From assembly GCF_009647605.1 (NCBI RefSeq), contig NZ_WJIF01000002.1, positions 310,001 to 374,000 of the forward strand: a stretch of DNA of 64,000 nt, written 5' to 3'. The stretch comes from Agromyces agglutinans (GTDB lineage Bacteria > Actinomycetota > Actinomycetes > Actinomycetales > Microbacteriaceae). The notes below the pieces were generated by a model. The model was given only the letters and a program-made list of their open reading frames with translations. It did not search any database and had not been told where the DNA came from. This document shows positions 45,964-54,438 of the stretch, in pieces. The translations under genes were made by a program, and so were the position numbers. Every line of letters begins with the position of its first letter. The stretch's first letter is position 1.

Positions 45964-47385
45964 ATGGTCGACGTGCACGACGACGCGATGCTCCGGCGGT
46001 TCCTGCTCGGCCTCGCCGAAGGCATGACCGCCGCACAGGAATCGATCGACCGCATCGTGGACACGATGGTCACCGTGTCCAGGGCGTACGGCCGCGACGA
46101 TGTGGACCTCGTCGTGCTGCCGACGGTGATCATCGTGCAGACGGGCTCCGGCGACACCGGCCATGTCGCGCTGCGGACCGCGAGCGGCCCGCAACTCCGC
46201 TTCGACCAGATCGCGGCGCTCTACGACCTGCTCGAACGGGCGCGCCGGGGCGCCATCGATCCCGCGGCCGGCATCGACCGGCTGAATGAGATCGGTGCGA
46301 TGCATCCCCGCCACGGCTGGCCCCTGCAGGTGTTCGGCCACGCCGTGCTGACCACCGGCCTCGCCCTGCTGCTCATGCCCACGTGGCAGGGCATCATGGT
46401 GGCGTTCGGGCTGGGCGCGCTGCTCGGGCTCGCCAAGCTGATCCGCTCACCGACGCTGCGCCTGGTCTTCCCCGTCGTGGCGGCCTTCGTCTCGGCCGTC
46501 ACGGTGTTCCTGGTCGCCCTCGTGCTGCCGATCGGCGATCCGCTGCTCCTCCTCATCGCGCCACTGGTGACGTTCCTGCCGGGCGGCCTGCTCACCACCG
46601 CCACCATGGAACTGGCCGCGGGCCAGATGATCGCAGGAGCGTCGCGCCTGGTCACCGGCCTCGTGCAACTCGGCCTCCTCTCGTTCGGCATCCTCGCGGC
46701 AGGCTCCATCGTCGGCGTCGGTGCGTCGAGCTACGTACCGCTCGACGCCGCGGGGCGGCTCCCCTGGTGGACCGCGCTCGCCGGCGTGCTGCTGCTGGCC
46801 ATCGGCGACGTGCTGCACTTCTCATCGCCGGGACGCACGTTCGGCTGGGTGCTGCTGGCGCTCGTCGTCGCGTACGCCGGGCAATCCGTCGGCGCACTCG
46901 TGGCCGGGCCGACCGTGAGCGGGTTCATCGGCGCGCTCGCCATGACACCGGTCGTGCTCTGGATCGCGACGCTGCGCCGGGGGGTACCGACGCAGTTGAC
47001 CTTCCTGCCCGCGTTCTGGCTGCTGGTGCCGGGAGCGGCGGGGCTCTCGGGGCTGACCGAGGCGATCGGTACCAGCAGGGGCTTCGACGACTTCACCGAG
47101 GCGCTGACGTCGGTCATGGCGATCGCCCTGGGGGTGCTGATCGGCACGGCGCTGTACCGGGTCGTGCATCACGGCGCCGAGGAGCTCGCGAACTTCCACA
47201 TCGACGTTCCTTCCGCCTTGCACGAGACCGAGCAGCCGCCGTTCTGGGCGCGACTGGTGCCGGGGACACCCCGAAGCATCTGGCAGCGCGCCGATCACCG
47301 CGCCCCGCCGCCCCCGCTCGCCACGCACCAGCCGGATGCCCCGGGTCCGCGCGGCGGCCGGACCTCTCGCGCCGGGCGTTCCTGA
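45964..47385 (+). CDS. Threonine/serine exporter (ThrE) family protein
   Basis: A 473-residue protein. The N-terminal 120 residues are soluble (LLGLAEGMTAAQESIDRIVD), typical of the ThrE N-domain; residues 120-410 hold about ten helices with the conserved FLPGGLLTTATMELAAGQMI motif. The last 60 residues are Pro/Arg-rich and cytoplasmic. ThrE in Corynebacterium exports threonine and serine; homologues export other small metabolites. The ATG is chosen because GGGAGGG lies five bases upstream, before an in-frame GTG. It is followed by pyrE after 45 bases. Confidence 0.88.
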   Translation: MVDVHDDAMLRRFLLGLAEGMTAAQESIDRIVDTMVTVSRAYGRDDVDLVVLPTVIIVQTGSGDTGHVALRTASGPQLRFDQIAALYDLLERARRGAIDPAAGIDRLNEIGAMHPRHGWPLQVFGHAVLTTGLALLLMPTWQGIMVAFGLGALLGLAKLIRSPTLRLVFPVVAAFVSAVTVFLVALVLPIGDPLLLLIAPLVTFLPGGLLTTATMELAAGQMIAGASRLVTGLVQLGLLSFGILAAGSIVGVGASSYVPLDAAGRLPWWTALAGVLLLAIGDVLHFSSPGRTFGWVLLALVVAYAGQSVGALVAGPTVSGFIGALAMTPVVLWIATLRRGVPTQLTFLPAFWLLVPGAAGLSGLTEAIGTSRGFDDFTEALTSVMAIALGVLIGTALYRVVHHGAEELANFHIDVPSALHETEQPPFWARLVPGTPRSIWQRADHRAPPPPLATHQPDAPGPRGGRTSRAGRS

Positions 47386-47430
47386 GCATTCTCCGCGTTC
47401 CCTCTCCCGGTCACCACGTAAACTCGTCGC

Positions 47431-48006
47431 GTGACCCAGCCAGACCCCCGCGGCGAGGCCGCCGACGTGCGCCGCCAGCTGATCGACCACATCTCCGCCG
47501 ATGCGGTGTTCCACGGCGACTTCACGCTGACCAGCGGCAAGCAGGCCAGCTATTACGTCGACCTGCGCAAGGTGAGCCTCGACCACCGCGTCGCGCCGCT
47601 CATCGGCCAGGTCATGATCGACCTCATCGCCGACGTGCCCGACGTCGCGGCCGTGGGTGGCATGACCATGGGCGCCGACCCGATCGCGGCCGCGATCCTG
47701 CACCAGGGCGCGGCCCGCGGGCTCGCCTACGACGCGTTCGTGGTGCGCAAGGAGCCGAAGGACCACGGTCGCGGCAAGCAGGTCGAGGGTCCCGACCTCG
47801 CGGGCAAGCGCGTGATCGTGCTGGAGGACACGTCGACCACCGGCGGCTCGCCGCTGAAGGCCATCGCCGCACTCCGCGCGATCGGCGCCGAGGTCGCGGC
47901 CGTGGCCGTGGTCGTCGATCGCGCGACGGGCGCGCGCGAGGTCATCGAGGCCGAGGGCGTGCCCTACCTGTACGCGATCGGCCTGGAAGACCTGGGCCTG
48001 GCCTGA
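47431..48006 (+). CDS. pyrE: Orotate phosphoribosyltransferase
   Basis: A 191-residue enzyme of de novo UMP synthesis that joins orotate and PRPP. Family motifs are FTLTSGKQASYYVDLRKVSL, GGMTMGADPIAAAIL and the PRPP loop VIVLEDTSTTGGSPLKAI. Start is a GTG in a short leader after ThrE. Its stop shares one base with the start of the 1003-residue septum-formation protein (TGATG), so pyrimidine synthesis and that protein are co-translated. Confidence 0.94.
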   Translation: MTQPDPRGEAADVRRQLIDHISADAVFHGDFTLTSGKQASYYVDLRKVSLDHRVAPLIGQVMIDLIADVPDVAAVGGMTMGADPIAAAILHQGAARGLAYDAFVVRKEPKDHGRGKQVEGPDLAGKRVIVLEDTSTTGGSPLKAIAALRAIGAEVAAVAVVVDRATGAREVIEAEGVPYLYAIGLEDLGLA

Positions 48007-51000
48007 TGCGAGCAGGCGACGAGCGCGGCGGCGCATTCGATCAGGACGGAGCCGACTGGCTGCTGGGCGAGCTCGCCCGCGGCGGCGCGCCCGACCCGAG
48101 CGCGCCGCGACCCGTCGTCGACCCGTCGCCCTTCGCACCGCCCGCTGCTGCGACGCCTGCCGCCGCGCAGCCGGCGCAGCCGGCGCCGATGCCGCCGCTT
48201 CCACCCGTACGACGGCATGAGGAGGTCGCCGACTGGTTCTCGGTCGCCGAGCCCGTCACCCACCAGCCACAGCCGGTCGACGACGCGGATGTCCCGACCC
48301 GCGCCCTCCCCGTGATCGGCGGGCCCATCGTGACGCCCGCGCCCGAGCAGCTCGCGCAGTTCACGCCGCCCGCCCGCTTCGTCGAGCCCGCCCAGCCCGA
48401 CGTGTCGCCGAACGCGTGGGCACCGCCGCCCGTCGCGCCGGTGGCGCCTCCGGCCGTGCCCGCGCCGCCGCCCGGTCCGGTGACGCCGACGGCGCCGTTC
48501 GCACTGACGTGGGGGGACTCGTCGCTCGGGTCCGAAGAGGCGCTCCGCGCGGCGTTCGCGCAGCTGTCGCAGACGGATGCCCCGGATGCCTCGCAGCCGG
48601 CGTCCCCGTCGACGTCTGCGCACGCCCAGCCGGCGGCACCCGCACCCGCGCAGCCTGCCGCACCCGCGGCGCCGGCTGCACCCGCGCCGGCGCCGATGCC
48701 CTGGGAGTCGGCTGCGCCCGCCGCGCCCGCTGCAGCCGCGACGCCGTCGATGCCGGTGCCGCCGTCGGTTCCGACGCCCGAGCCGGAGGCCGACGTTCCG
48801 CCCTTCGCGGAGTTCGCGCCCCCCGTGGCCCGGCAGTCCTTCACGCCGTTGCCGCCGACCCCGCGCGCCCCGATCGGCGACTACGGAGCCGAACTCTGGT
48901 CGGCCCTCGCCGAGCCCGATCCCGAGCCGATCCGGCCGGCGGCACCTGTCACGCCGCCGCAGCCGTACGTCGAGCCGGCGGCGTACGCCGAGCCCGAGTA
49001 CGCGCAGCCGCAGCAGTACGCGGAGCAGCCGTACGCGGAGCCGCAGCCGTACGCCGAGGAGCAGTACGCGCGGCCGCAGCCCTACGCGGAGCCGCAGCCG
49101 TACGCGGAGCAGCCGTACGCAGAACCGCAGCCGTACGTTAGTGAGCAGTACCCGGAGCCGCAGCCGTACGCCGAGGAGCAGTACGCGGAGCCCGAGCCCG
49201 CCCAGCCGGGGTATTCCGACCCGCGATACGCGCCTTCACCGTTCGACCGGTCGCAGTACGCGGAGCCGCAGCAGTACGCCGAGCAGCAGTACGCGGAGCC
49301 GCAGCAGTACGCGGAGCCGCAGCAGTACGCGGAGCCGCAGCAGTACGCGGAGCCGCAGTACGCGGAGCCGCAGCAGTACAGCCAGCAGCAGCCGTTCGCT
49401 CCCGGGCCGCAGTACGACCAGGCACCCTACGCCGAGCCGCAGTACGCCGCGGACCCCGAATACCCTGCTGACTCCCGCCAGTCGCTCGACGAAGATGCGG
49501 CCTCGCCGTTCCTCGAGGTGCGAGGGCCCGCCGGCACTCCCGCACCGGCCATGGCGGCAGGCTGGACCCTCGGGGACGCCGCCCTGCCGGCGGCCGCGGC
49601 CGGGGCCGCCGCCGCGCCCGAGGCCGAGGTCGAGGCCCCGCGCGTGCGCGCGCCATTCCCCGCATTCGCCTCGGTGCGCTGGGACGACCCGGCCGACGAC
49701 GAGCCCGAGCCGGCTCAGACCCCGGTCGACGACCTGCTCGCGGCCCTCGGCGGCGGGCGCCCGGTGCCGCAGGCCGCCGCCGAGCCAGGCTCGCCGGTGC
49801 CGCCTCCCGGGCCGCCGGCCGAGGCCGCCGACTTCGCCGCCCTCGGCTTTGTGGAGGGCCTCGGCGACGACGGCCCGGACCGTGACGACTGGGACGACTT
49901 CGATGCTCCCGGCGCCGCCGAGGCGTTCGACGGAGCCGATGAGCCCGACGAGCCGGTGTACCTCTGGAACCTCCGGCCGGATCCGCACGCGCCCGACCCC
50001 AAGGCCGACCTCGACGACGACGCACCGCAGCCGTCGCAGCAGGCCTTCGGGTCCCAGCCCGCTTGGCAGCCCGAGCCCGAGCCCGAGCCGCAGCCGTACG
50101 AGCGCCGCAGTTGGCTCGCCTCGGCTGAAGACCCGTTCGCCCGGCCCGAGCCGACTCCGACCGCCGCGTTCGACCGGGCGGACCCCGAGACCTCGCCCGA
50201 CGGCTTCGCGGCCCTCTTCGGCCCGGCGGCCGGTGCCGCGGCGGATTCCGGTGTCGCAGCGGGTTCGAGCGCCGGCTTCGGCGGGGGTGCCGCACGGGCA
50301 TCGTCCGGCGGCTCGGGCGGCTTCGGCGGCCCGACCTCGGGCGGCGCCGGGCGGCCGGGCGGGAACGGTTCGGGCGGATCATCCGGTCGCGGCAATGGCC
50401 CGACCTCGGGCGGCGGCTCCGGCAAGCCGGACGGCAACCGAACCGTGAAGACCCTCGTGTGGGTCGCCGGCGGACTCGTCGCGGTGCTCGTGGTCGTCGG
50501 CCTCTTCTTCCTCGGCAAGAACCTGCCGGGCGGCAACGCCGACCCGGCGGACTCCGCGTCGGCTTCGGCGAGCGGATCGGGCGCCGCGTCCGAGGCGCCG
50601 GTGCCCGTGCCGACCGCCATGCAGCCGCCCGGCGTGCACGCGTGGGACACGCTCTTCGGCGGCGAGTGCATCGAGTCGTGGGGAGAGCTGGCCGCGTGGT
50701 CGGACGAGTTCACCGTGGTCGACTGCGCGGCGCCGCACACCGCGCAGCTCGTCTTCCGGGGCTCGCTGAGCGACGACCCGGCGGCGGCGTTTCCCGGCGA
50801 GGCAGAGGCGGGCGCGCAGGCCCAGGCGCACTGCGTCTCGGCGGGCGTCATCGATCCGGCCGCCGCGGCCGGGGTCCCCGACCTGCAGGTCCAGTCGACG
50901 TATCCGGTGAACGAGGCGCAGTGGACGTCGGGCCAGCGCGCCTACTTCTGCTTCGTGAGCCGCGCCGGCGGCGAGCCGTTGACCGGCTCGCTGCAGGGCA

Positions 51001-51017
51001 CCGGCCCGACCGCATGA
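48006..51017 (+). CDS. Giant septum-formation family membrane protein with Pro/Ala/Tyr-rich repeats
   Basis: A 1003-residue protein. About residues 1-810 are disordered: Pro/Ala/Glu-rich, with a run of QYAEPQ-type repeats at residues about 318-478, then a Gly/Ser stretch. One transmembrane helix (VWVAGGLVAVLVVVGLFFLG, about 815-835) leads to an outside domain of about 150 residues matching the septum-formation family (GVHAWDTLFGGECIESWGEL, VDCAAPHTAQLVF, ending YFCFVSRAGG), with four conserved-looking Cys. The cytoplasmic repeats may bind cell-division or cell-wall proteins. Start and stop overlap pyrE and ribokinase. Compositional bias marks it off from its neighbours. Confidence 0.8.
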   Translation: MRAGDERGGAFDQDGADWLLGELARGGAPDPSAPRPVVDPSPFAPPAAATPAAAQPAQPAPMPPLPPVRRHEEVADWFSVAEPVTHQPQPVDDADVPTRALPVIGGPIVTPAPEQLAQFTPPARFVEPAQPDVSPNAWAPPPVAPVAPPAVPAPPPGPVTPTAPFALTWGDSSLGSEEALRAAFAQLSQTDAPDASQPASPSTSAHAQPAAPAPAQPAAPAAPAAPAPAPMPWESAAPAAPAAAATPSMPVPPSVPTPEPEADVPPFAEFAPPVARQSFTPLPPTPRAPIGDYGAELWSALAEPDPEPIRPAAPVTPPQPYVEPAAYAEPEYAQPQQYAEQPYAEPQPYAEEQYARPQPYAEPQPYAEQPYAEPQPYVSEQYPEPQPYAEEQYAEPEPAQPGYSDPRYAPSPFDRSQYAEPQQYAEQQYAEPQQYAEPQQYAEPQQYAEPQYAEPQQYSQQQPFAPGPQYDQAPYAEPQYAADPEYPADSRQSLDEDAASPFLEVRGPAGTPAPAMAAGWTLGDAALPAAAAGAAAAPEAEVEAPRVRAPFPAFASVRWDDPADDEPEPAQTPVDDLLAALGGGRPVPQAAAEPGSPVPPPGPPAEAADFAALGFVEGLGDDGPDRDDWDDFDAPGAAEAFDGADEPDEPVYLWNLRPDPHAPDPKADLDDDAPQPSQQAFGSQPAWQPEPEPEPQPYERRSWLASAEDPFARPEPTPTAAFDRADPETSPDGFAALFGPAAGAAADSGVAAGSSAGFGGGAARASSGGSGGFGGPTSGGAGRPGGNGSGGSSGRGNGPTSGGGSGKPDGNRTVKTLVWVAGGLVAVLVVVGLFFLGKNLPGGNADPADSASASASGSGAASEAPVPVPTAMQPPGVHAWDTLFGGECIESWGELAAWSDEFTVVDCAAPHTAQLVFRGSLSDDPAAAFPGEAEAGAQAQAHCVSAGVIDPAAAAGVPDLQVQSTYPVNEAQWTSGQRAYFCFVSRAGGEPLTGSLQGTGPTA
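49257..49380 (+). repeat. Tandem 15-base repeat inside the septum-formation gene
   Basis: Units of the form CAGTACGCGGAGCCG follow each other almost perfectly, encoding repeated QYAEP. Additional degenerate units extend upstream to about 48960. The near-identity of DNA copies suggests recent expansion by slippage, so copy number may vary between strains. Confidence 0.85.
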
Positions 51018-51994
51018 GCGCGCGGGTCGTCGTCGTCGGCTCGCTGAACGTCGACGCGACCTGCTACGTCGACGACTTCCCGGCCCCGGGGCAGACGATC
51101 GCGGCGACCGGGTTCCAGCTCGCGCTCGGCGGCAAGGGCGCGAACCAGGCCGTCGCCGCGCACGTCGCCGGCGCCGACGTGGCGTTGCTCGCGCGCGTCG
51201 GCGACGACGCCAACGGCGCGCTGGCGCTCGCGACGCTCGAGCGGCTCGGCCTCCCGACGGCCGGCATCCGCACGACGACGGATGCCCCGACCGGCGTCGC
51301 GCTCATCACGGTCGCCGCATCGGGCGAGAACACCGTGGTCGTGGCCGGTGGGGCCAACCTCGGGTGGACGATCGAGGCCGTCGACGCCCGCCGCGCCCAC
51401 CTCGCCGACGCCGCGGTCGTGCTCACGCAGGGCGAACTCCCGGTCGTGGCGATCGAGCGCTGCGCCGCCCTGGCGCACGAGGTGGGCGCGAGGTTCGTGC
51501 TGAACCTGGCTCCTCCAGTCGGGGTCGGCGCGGCGACGGTCGCGCTCGCCGACCCGCTGGTCGTCAACGAGCACGAGGCGAAGGCGCTCGGCATCGGTCG
51601 CGACCTCGCCGCCGACGCCGCGCTCGGCCGATGGCTCGAGGCCGCCGTCGACGCCGTGGCAGCTGGCACCGCACGGTCGGTCGTCGTGACCCTCGGCGCA
51701 GCGGGGGCCGTGGCGGCAGGAGGCGCCGGGACGCACGACGCCTCCGCCCGGCCCGGCATCGCCGTGTCGGCCCCGCGGGTCCGGGCCGTCGATACGACCG
51801 GCGCCGGCGACGGTTTCACGGGCACGCTCGCGGCCTTCCTCGCCGAGGGTCGAAGTCTCCACGAGTCGGTGCGCCTGGCTGTGGCCGCGGCGTCGCTCGC
51901 GGTGCAGCGGCGCGGCACGGTCGACTCCTACGCCTCGCGCGACCGCGTGATCGAGGCATCCGCGGCCCTCACGATCGAATCGAGCGACGCATGA
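51014..51994 (+). CDS. rbsK: PfkB-family ribokinase
   Basis: A 326-residue sugar kinase. It opens VVVVGSLNVDATCYVDDFPA and has GGKGANQAVAAHVAGADV, the N-terminal PfkB signature, and VDTTGAGDGFTGTLAAFLAE, which holds the catalytic Asp and the anion hole. Ribokinase makes ribose-5-phosphate. The following nucleoside hydrolase frees ribose, so the two form a salvage pair. Its start overlaps the septum-formation stop and its own stop overlaps the hydrolase start (ATGA). Confidence 0.9.
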   Translation: MSARVVVVGSLNVDATCYVDDFPAPGQTIAATGFQLALGGKGANQAVAAHVAGADVALLARVGDDANGALALATLERLGLPTAGIRTTTDAPTGVALITVAASGENTVVVAGGANLGWTIEAVDARRAHLADAAVVLTQGELPVVAIERCAALAHEVGARFVLNLAPPVGVGAATVALADPLVVNEHEAKALGIGRDLAADAALGRWLEAAVDAVAAGTARSVVVTLGAAGAVAAGGAGTHDASARPGIAVSAPRVRAVDTTGAGDGFTGTLAAFLAEGRSLHESVRLAVAAASLAVQRRGTVDSYASRDRVIEASAALTIESSDA

Positions 51995-52923
51995 GCATCC
52001 CCGTCATCATCGACTGCGACCCCGGCCACGACGACGTCTTCGCCCTGTGGCTCGCGGCGGGGCATCCATCGCTCGACCTGCTCGCCGTGACGACCGTCGG
52101 CGGCAACGTGCCGCTCGAGCACACCAGCCGGAACGCGCGCGTCGCGCTCACCGTCGCCGGCGTGACGGATGTCCCCGTCGCGGCCGGCGCCGCCGGTCCG
52201 CTCGCTCGCGAGCTCTCGACCGCGGAATGGATCCACGGCGAGAACGGCCTCGGCGGACCCGAACTGCCCGAGCCCGCGTTCGGGCTCGACCCGCGCGGGG
52301 CGACCGCGCTCATGGCCGACGTGCTCGCCGAGGCATCCGAACCGGTCGCCGTCGTCGCGACTGGACCGATCACGAACGTCGCCGTGCTGCTGCGCGACCG
52401 GCCCGAGGTGGCGCCGCGCATCCGCGAGATCGTGTGGATGGGCGGATCGACCGAACGCGGGAACGTCACGCCCTACGCCGAGTTCAACGCGTGGGTCGAC
52501 CCCGAGGCGCTCGACCTGGTGCTGCGCAGCGGCATCCCGTTCACGATGGTGGGGCTGAACGTCACGCACCGCGCGCTCGTGACGGCCGAGGTGCGGGCCC
52601 GGCTCGCCGCGCTCGGCACGCGGACGTCGGCGTTCGGCGACGAGTTGCTCGACTTCTTCTGCCGAACCAACGACGAGGTCTTCGGGCTGCCCGACGGCCC
52701 GCTGCACGACCCGGTCGCCGTGGCCGTCCTGGCCGATCCCGGATGCGTCGACGTCGTGCGCACCCGGCTCGACATCGAGCTCCTGGGCGGCGAGACCGTC
52801 GGCGCCACGGTCGTCGACCTCGACGGGATGCTCGCGCGCGAGCCCAACGCGGGGGTCGCGGTCGGCCTCGACGTCAACCGGTTCTGGGGCCTGGTCGAGG
52901 AGGCGATCGGCCGGCTCGCCTGA
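51991..52923 (+). CDS. Inosine-uridine-preferring nucleoside hydrolase
   Basis: A 310-residue enzyme that splits nucleosides into base and ribose. Calcium-binding signature IIDCDPGHDDVFALWLAAGH at the N terminus is diagnostic (DxDxxxDD); the later EFNAWVDPEALDLV and LHDPVAVAVLADP are also present. It is translationally coupled to the ribokinase gene. With pyrE in the same run, it links new synthesis and salvage of pyrimidines. Confidence 0.92.
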   Translation: MSIPVIIDCDPGHDDVFALWLAAGHPSLDLLAVTTVGGNVPLEHTSRNARVALTVAGVTDVPVAAGAAGPLARELSTAEWIHGENGLGGPELPEPAFGLDPRGATALMADVLAEASEPVAVVATGPITNVAVLLRDRPEVAPRIREIVWMGGSTERGNVTPYAEFNAWVDPEALDLVLRSGIPFTMVGLNVTHRALVTAEVRARLAALGTRTSAFGDELLDFFCRTNDEVFGLPDGPLHDPVAVAVLADPGCVDVVRTRLDIELLGGETVGATVVDLDGMLAREPNAGVAVGLDVNRFWGLVEEAIGRLA

Positions 52924-52987
52924 CGCCTGCCGAGCGGCAGCCCGACCCGTACACTGAGGGCATCCGCACGGCGACGGGGAGGTTGCG

Positions 52988-53173
52988 ATGGATTGGTCGT
53001 TCTGGGTCGGCCTCGGTCTCATCGCGGCCCTGTGGGGCGCGTCGCAGTGGTTCTTCTCCTGGCGCCGTCATTCCGAGCAGGTGCGTGCGCGCAGCCGTGA
53101 GCAGGCCGACGGCATCGTCGACGCCGAGCGGGCGCGCGAGCAGGGCCGCTACTGGAGCGGGTTCGGCGGCTGA
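52988..53173 (+). CDS. Small membrane protein
   Basis: A 61-residue protein with one N-terminal helix (FWVGLGLIAALWGASQWFF) and a charged cytoplasmic tail SWRRHSEQVRARSREQADGI that ends GFGG. The ATG follows GGGGAGGTTGCG. No recognisable family; it follows the nucleoside hydrolase by 64 bases. Confidence 0.65.
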   Translation: MDWSFWVGLGLIAALWGASQWFFSWRRHSEQVRARSREQADGIVDAERAREQGRYWSGFGG

Positions 53174-53185
53174 CCGCCCACGGTC

Positions 53186-53269
53186 GCGTGACGGCGCGTG
53201 ACGCCGGCGCGGCGACGCGCTCGTGACGGTACGTTGCGCGCTGGTGCGCACCCGGTGACGACGCGTGAC
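53186..53269 (+). repeat. Cluster of GTGAC repeats upstream of the MetQ-like gene
   Basis: GCGTGAC occurs at 53186, 53196 and 53263, with related TCGTGAC at 53221 and CGGTGAC at 53253. Two pairs are exactly ten bases apart, one DNA turn. This 213-base gap (53174-53386) otherwise holds the promoter of the MetNIQ-type operon, and I see no riboswitch fold. May be a binding array or compositional chance. Confidence 0.4.
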
Positions 53270-53386
53270 CCTGCGTCGCGCTGTCTTTCCGTTCACGACG
53301 GACGGTGACGGGCGCATTCGCGGTGCCGGGAATCGGACCGGAGCATGGGGCTCACCCGTCCACGAGACCAGGAAGAGGCAGCAACC

Positions 53387-54370
53387 ATGACCGCACCGAA
53401 CGACGCGCCGCAGAGCGAACTCCGCAACGCTCTGGAGCAGCGAAACAAGCGCCGGCGCACCGGCTGGATCGTGGGAGCGGGCGTCGCCGTGCTGGCGCTC
53501 GCCGCCGTCGGCACCGTCATCGCGGTGAATCTCGCCGGGAACGGCGACGCGGCGGTCGCCGATGCCGCGGAGACCGTCCACCTGAAGGTCGCCGGCTCGG
53601 GCGAGAGCGCCCTGCAGGACGCCGTCGCCGAAGTCGCCGCCGAGCACGACATCGAGCTCGAGTGGGTCAACTTCACCGACGACTGGACACTGCCGAACAG
53701 CTCGCTCGTCGCGGGAGAGGTCGACGCCAACGCGTTCCAGCACGGCGCGTTCCTGAGCGCCTTCAACGTCGAGAACGACGCCGAGCTCGTGCCGGTCGTC
53801 TCGACGGTCATCGTCGAGTGGGGCATCTTCTCGTCGAAGCTCGAGGAGCTCGACGAGCTGGCCGACGGCGCCCGCGTCGTCATCCCCGATGACGCCGCGA
53901 ACGGCGGCCGGGCGCTCGGGATCCTCGCCGCCGCGGACCTGATCGAGGTCGACCCCACCGCCGGCATCTACCCGACGCCCGACGACGTCACCTCGAACCC
54001 GAAGCAGCTCGAGTTCGTGCCGATCAAGGCGCTGACCATCCCGCAGCAGCTCGACGACCCGACCGTCGACGCGGTGGTGGTCGGCACGTCGTACTTCGAC
54101 CCCAGCCAGGGCGTCACGGCGGATGACGCGCTCTACCTCGACGACGCGCTCGCCGACCACTCGCTCCCGTACGTGAACTTCATCGCGACCACCGCCGAAC
54201 GCGCCGATGACGCAGTCTGGGAGACGCTCCGGGAGGTCTACGCAGACCCGCGCGTGCAGGCGGCGAATGACGAGGACACCCACGGTGCCGCGGTGATCGT
54301 CGACATCCCTGCCGAGAAGCTGCAGGACAAGATCGTCGAACTCGAGGAATTCGCCCGCGCGAACGGCTGA
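53387..54370 (+). CDS. MetQ-type substrate-binding protein, membrane-anchored
   Basis: A 327-residue binding protein of the NlpA/MetQ family. Instead of a lipobox it has an N-terminal transmembrane segment (WIVGAGVAVLALAAVGTVIA, residues about 25-45) after a basic cytoplasmic tail. The mature part is typical: VHLKVAGSGESALQDAVAEV, DANAFQHGAFLSAFNVEND (the Q-H pair that fits methionine in E. coli), VVIPDDAANGGRALGILAA and EFVPIKALTIPQQLDDPTVD. It opens an operon with MetN and MetI homologues and two flavin monooxygenases, pointing to import of a sulfur compound. The ATG follows GGAAGAGG. Confidence 0.88.
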   Translation: MTAPNDAPQSELRNALEQRNKRRRTGWIVGAGVAVLALAAVGTVIAVNLAGNGDAAVADAAETVHLKVAGSGESALQDAVAEVAAEHDIELEWVNFTDDWTLPNSSLVAGEVDANAFQHGAFLSAFNVENDAELVPVVSTVIVEWGIFSSKLEELDELADGARVVIPDDAANGGRALGILAAADLIEVDPTAGIYPTPDDVTSNPKQLEFVPIKALTIPQQLDDPTVDAVVVGTSYFDPSQGVTADDALYLDDALADHSLPYVNFIATTAERADDAVWETLREVYADPRVQAANDEDTHGAAVIVDIPAEKLQDKIVELEEFARANG

Positions 54371-54438
54371 GCGCCGGGGCGGCCGGGGAACCGCCTCCCG
54401 GCCGCCGCCACGGCATCCGCACCACCGATGGGAGCATC

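Noticed and set aside
48960..49440. CRISPR array from short DNA repeats.
   Set aside because: Repeats are in frame, contiguous without spacers and encode QYAEP units in a protein.
53174..53386. SAM riboswitch upstream of the MetQ-like gene.
   Set aside because: I looked for the conserved SAM-I and SAM-IV cores and paired stems and did not see them.
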